A stretch of DNA of 64,000 bases from Lutibacter sp. HS1-25 (GTDB lineage Bacteria > Bacteroidota > Bacteroidia > Flavobacteriales > Flavobacteriaceae): assembly GCF_004121075.1 (NCBI RefSeq), contig NZ_RHLN01000015.1, positions 1-64,000 of the forward strand, written 5' to 3'. The notes below the pieces were generated by a model. The model saw only the letters and a program-made list of their open reading frames with translations, did not search any database and had not been told where the DNA came from. This document shows, in pieces, positions 63,531 through 64,000 of the stretch (position 1 is the stretch's first letter; each line of letters starts with the position of its first letter). Position numbers and translations under genes: made by a program.

Positions 63531-64000
63531 TTAGATTTTAATTTTTAATATACTTGAAGTTGTTTTTGAAACTTTAAAACGATCGTCTAAGCGTTTACCA
63601 ATAACCCACACAATATCATTTTGAGAACACAATAACCAAGTATTTTCTTTTTCAACTAACGATAGTTTTTCGTCTTTAAAAAACTTGCTTATTTTCTTTT
63701 TGCCATTCAATCCAATTGGGTAAAAGAAATCTCCTTTTTCTTTTTTTCTGATGGTTAAAGGGAAATTAATTTTATCATAATCAATTGAAATGGTGTTTTT
63801 TTCGTCTAAAAATAATTCGTCAAAAACTTTGTTGAAATGGTTTTTAGTATCAAAAGCAATGTCAACTTTTTCAAAATTTAAAGCAATAGGTTTTGTTATT
63901 GATGAAGTGTTTTCAGCAATTTCAAAAATGCTTGTTTCTTCAGTTGAAACAATGCTAGATAAAATTAAAATATCACGATTTTTTAGCAATCTGTGTGTTT
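63531..64000 (-). CDS. tilS: tRNA(Ile)-lysidine synthase, C-terminal part (runs off the window)
   Basis: The frame is open to the window edge, so only about the last 155 residues are visible. The C-terminal substrate-recognition domain has FPLTIRKKEKGDFFYPIGLNGKKKISKFFKDEKLS and NDIVWVIGKRLDDRFKVS, typical of the TilS C domain (RxxGD, KKxSKFF, WVxGxRxD). TilS converts C34 to lysidine in the isoleucine CAU tRNA. The ATPase half with the PP-loop lies beyond position 64000. A TTG at 63989 is not a real start. Confidence 0.88.
   Translation of the reverse strand, partial: THRLLKNRDILILSSIVSTEETSIFEIAENTSSITKPIALNFEKVDIAFDTKNHFNKVFDELFLDEKNTISIDYDKINFPLTIRKKEKGDFFYPIGLNGKKKISKFFKDEKLSLVEKENTWLLCSQNDIVWVIGKRLDDRFKVSKTTSSILKIKI

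Noticed and set aside
1-64000. CRISPR arrays, tRNA, rRNA, tmRNA or prophage
   Set aside because: No regularly spaced direct repeats, cloverleaf-like or rRNA-like sequence, or phage structural genes were seen.

Overview
The window is AT-rich chromosomal DNA from a member of the Bacteroidetes, most likely family Flavobacteriaceae. The evidence is the gene content (alternative complex III feeding a caa3/aa3-type oxidase, MnmD, DUF6146- and DUF2007-type proteins, SPOR and FemAB proteins, both ATP-type PckA and a divergent PEP carboxylase), promoters of the Bacteroidetes type (TAnnTTTG at -7), the near absence of Shine-Dalgarno sequences, and a GC-richer dispersed repeat of a kind I recall from Flavobacteriaceae genomes. 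No rRNA, tRNA, CRISPR array or prophage was seen. Genus cannot be fixed from the sequence alone. Layout: (1) 1-1.5 kb: a compact IS200-type element (tnpA between two hairpins) beside a tandem universal stress protein. (2) 1.6-6.4 kb: the rimP-nusA-infB operon, preceded by a terminator-like leader hairpin. (3) 6.9-18.5 kb: the respiratory core, with actABCDEF (alternative complex III, quinol to cytochrome c) followed by coxB-coxA. A terminator and a fresh promoter separate the two complexes. (4) 18.6-21.5 kb: J-domain/KTSC protein, FemAB-type aminoacyltransferase, ruvB. (5) 21.6-28.1 kb: a sulfide/persulfide oxidation cassette, with a SulP anion transporter, an MBL-rhodanese persulfide dioxygenase fusion, a rhodanese lipoprotein, a DUF3365 c-type haem protein, a sulfide:quinone oxidoreductase-like flavoprotein, an unannotated 54-residue protein, an HMA-domain protein and a DUF2892 membrane protein. 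Two CRP/FNR-like palindromes sit at matching positions before the SulP and dioxygenase promoters. (6) 28-45.8 kb: mostly housekeeping (nadBA, ilvE, mnmD, ruvC, tag, nhaA, pckA, saccharopine dehydrogenase-like, trmN6), with a glycosyltransferase/flippase-like pair, a Kir-type potassium channel and several tiny membrane proteins. (7) 45.8-52.9 kb: an accessory island of seven genes (three SDRs, a 3-beta-HSD-like SDR, a sulfotransferase-fold protein, a DUF1214 protein and an EthD-domain protein) in facing transcription units, bounded by two paralogous SDRs. This is the best candidate for an undescribed pathway. (8) 53-64 kb: envelope proteins, comM, a LacI-type regulator overlapping a penicillin-acylase-family hydrolase, an orphan Cro-like regulator, DinB, ppc, and the 3' end of tilS running off the window. 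How the genes work together: the quinone pool links most of the first half. The SQR-like enzyme would pass electrons from sulfide to quinone, alternative complex III would oxidise quinol and reduce cytochrome c, and CoxBA would reduce oxygen. The persulfide dioxygenase and rhodaneses would process the sulfane sulfur, and SulP may move the sulfur oxyanions. Several starts were changed from the longest reading frame (actA, nhaA-side DUF423, Kir channel, sulfotransferase, EthD, acylase, saccharopine dehydrogenase, SDR at 49.2 kb), because the promoter position, a neighbouring gene or the signal peptide favours an internal ATG. Three genes (mnmD, ruvC, the DUF481-like gene) appear to start with TTG.
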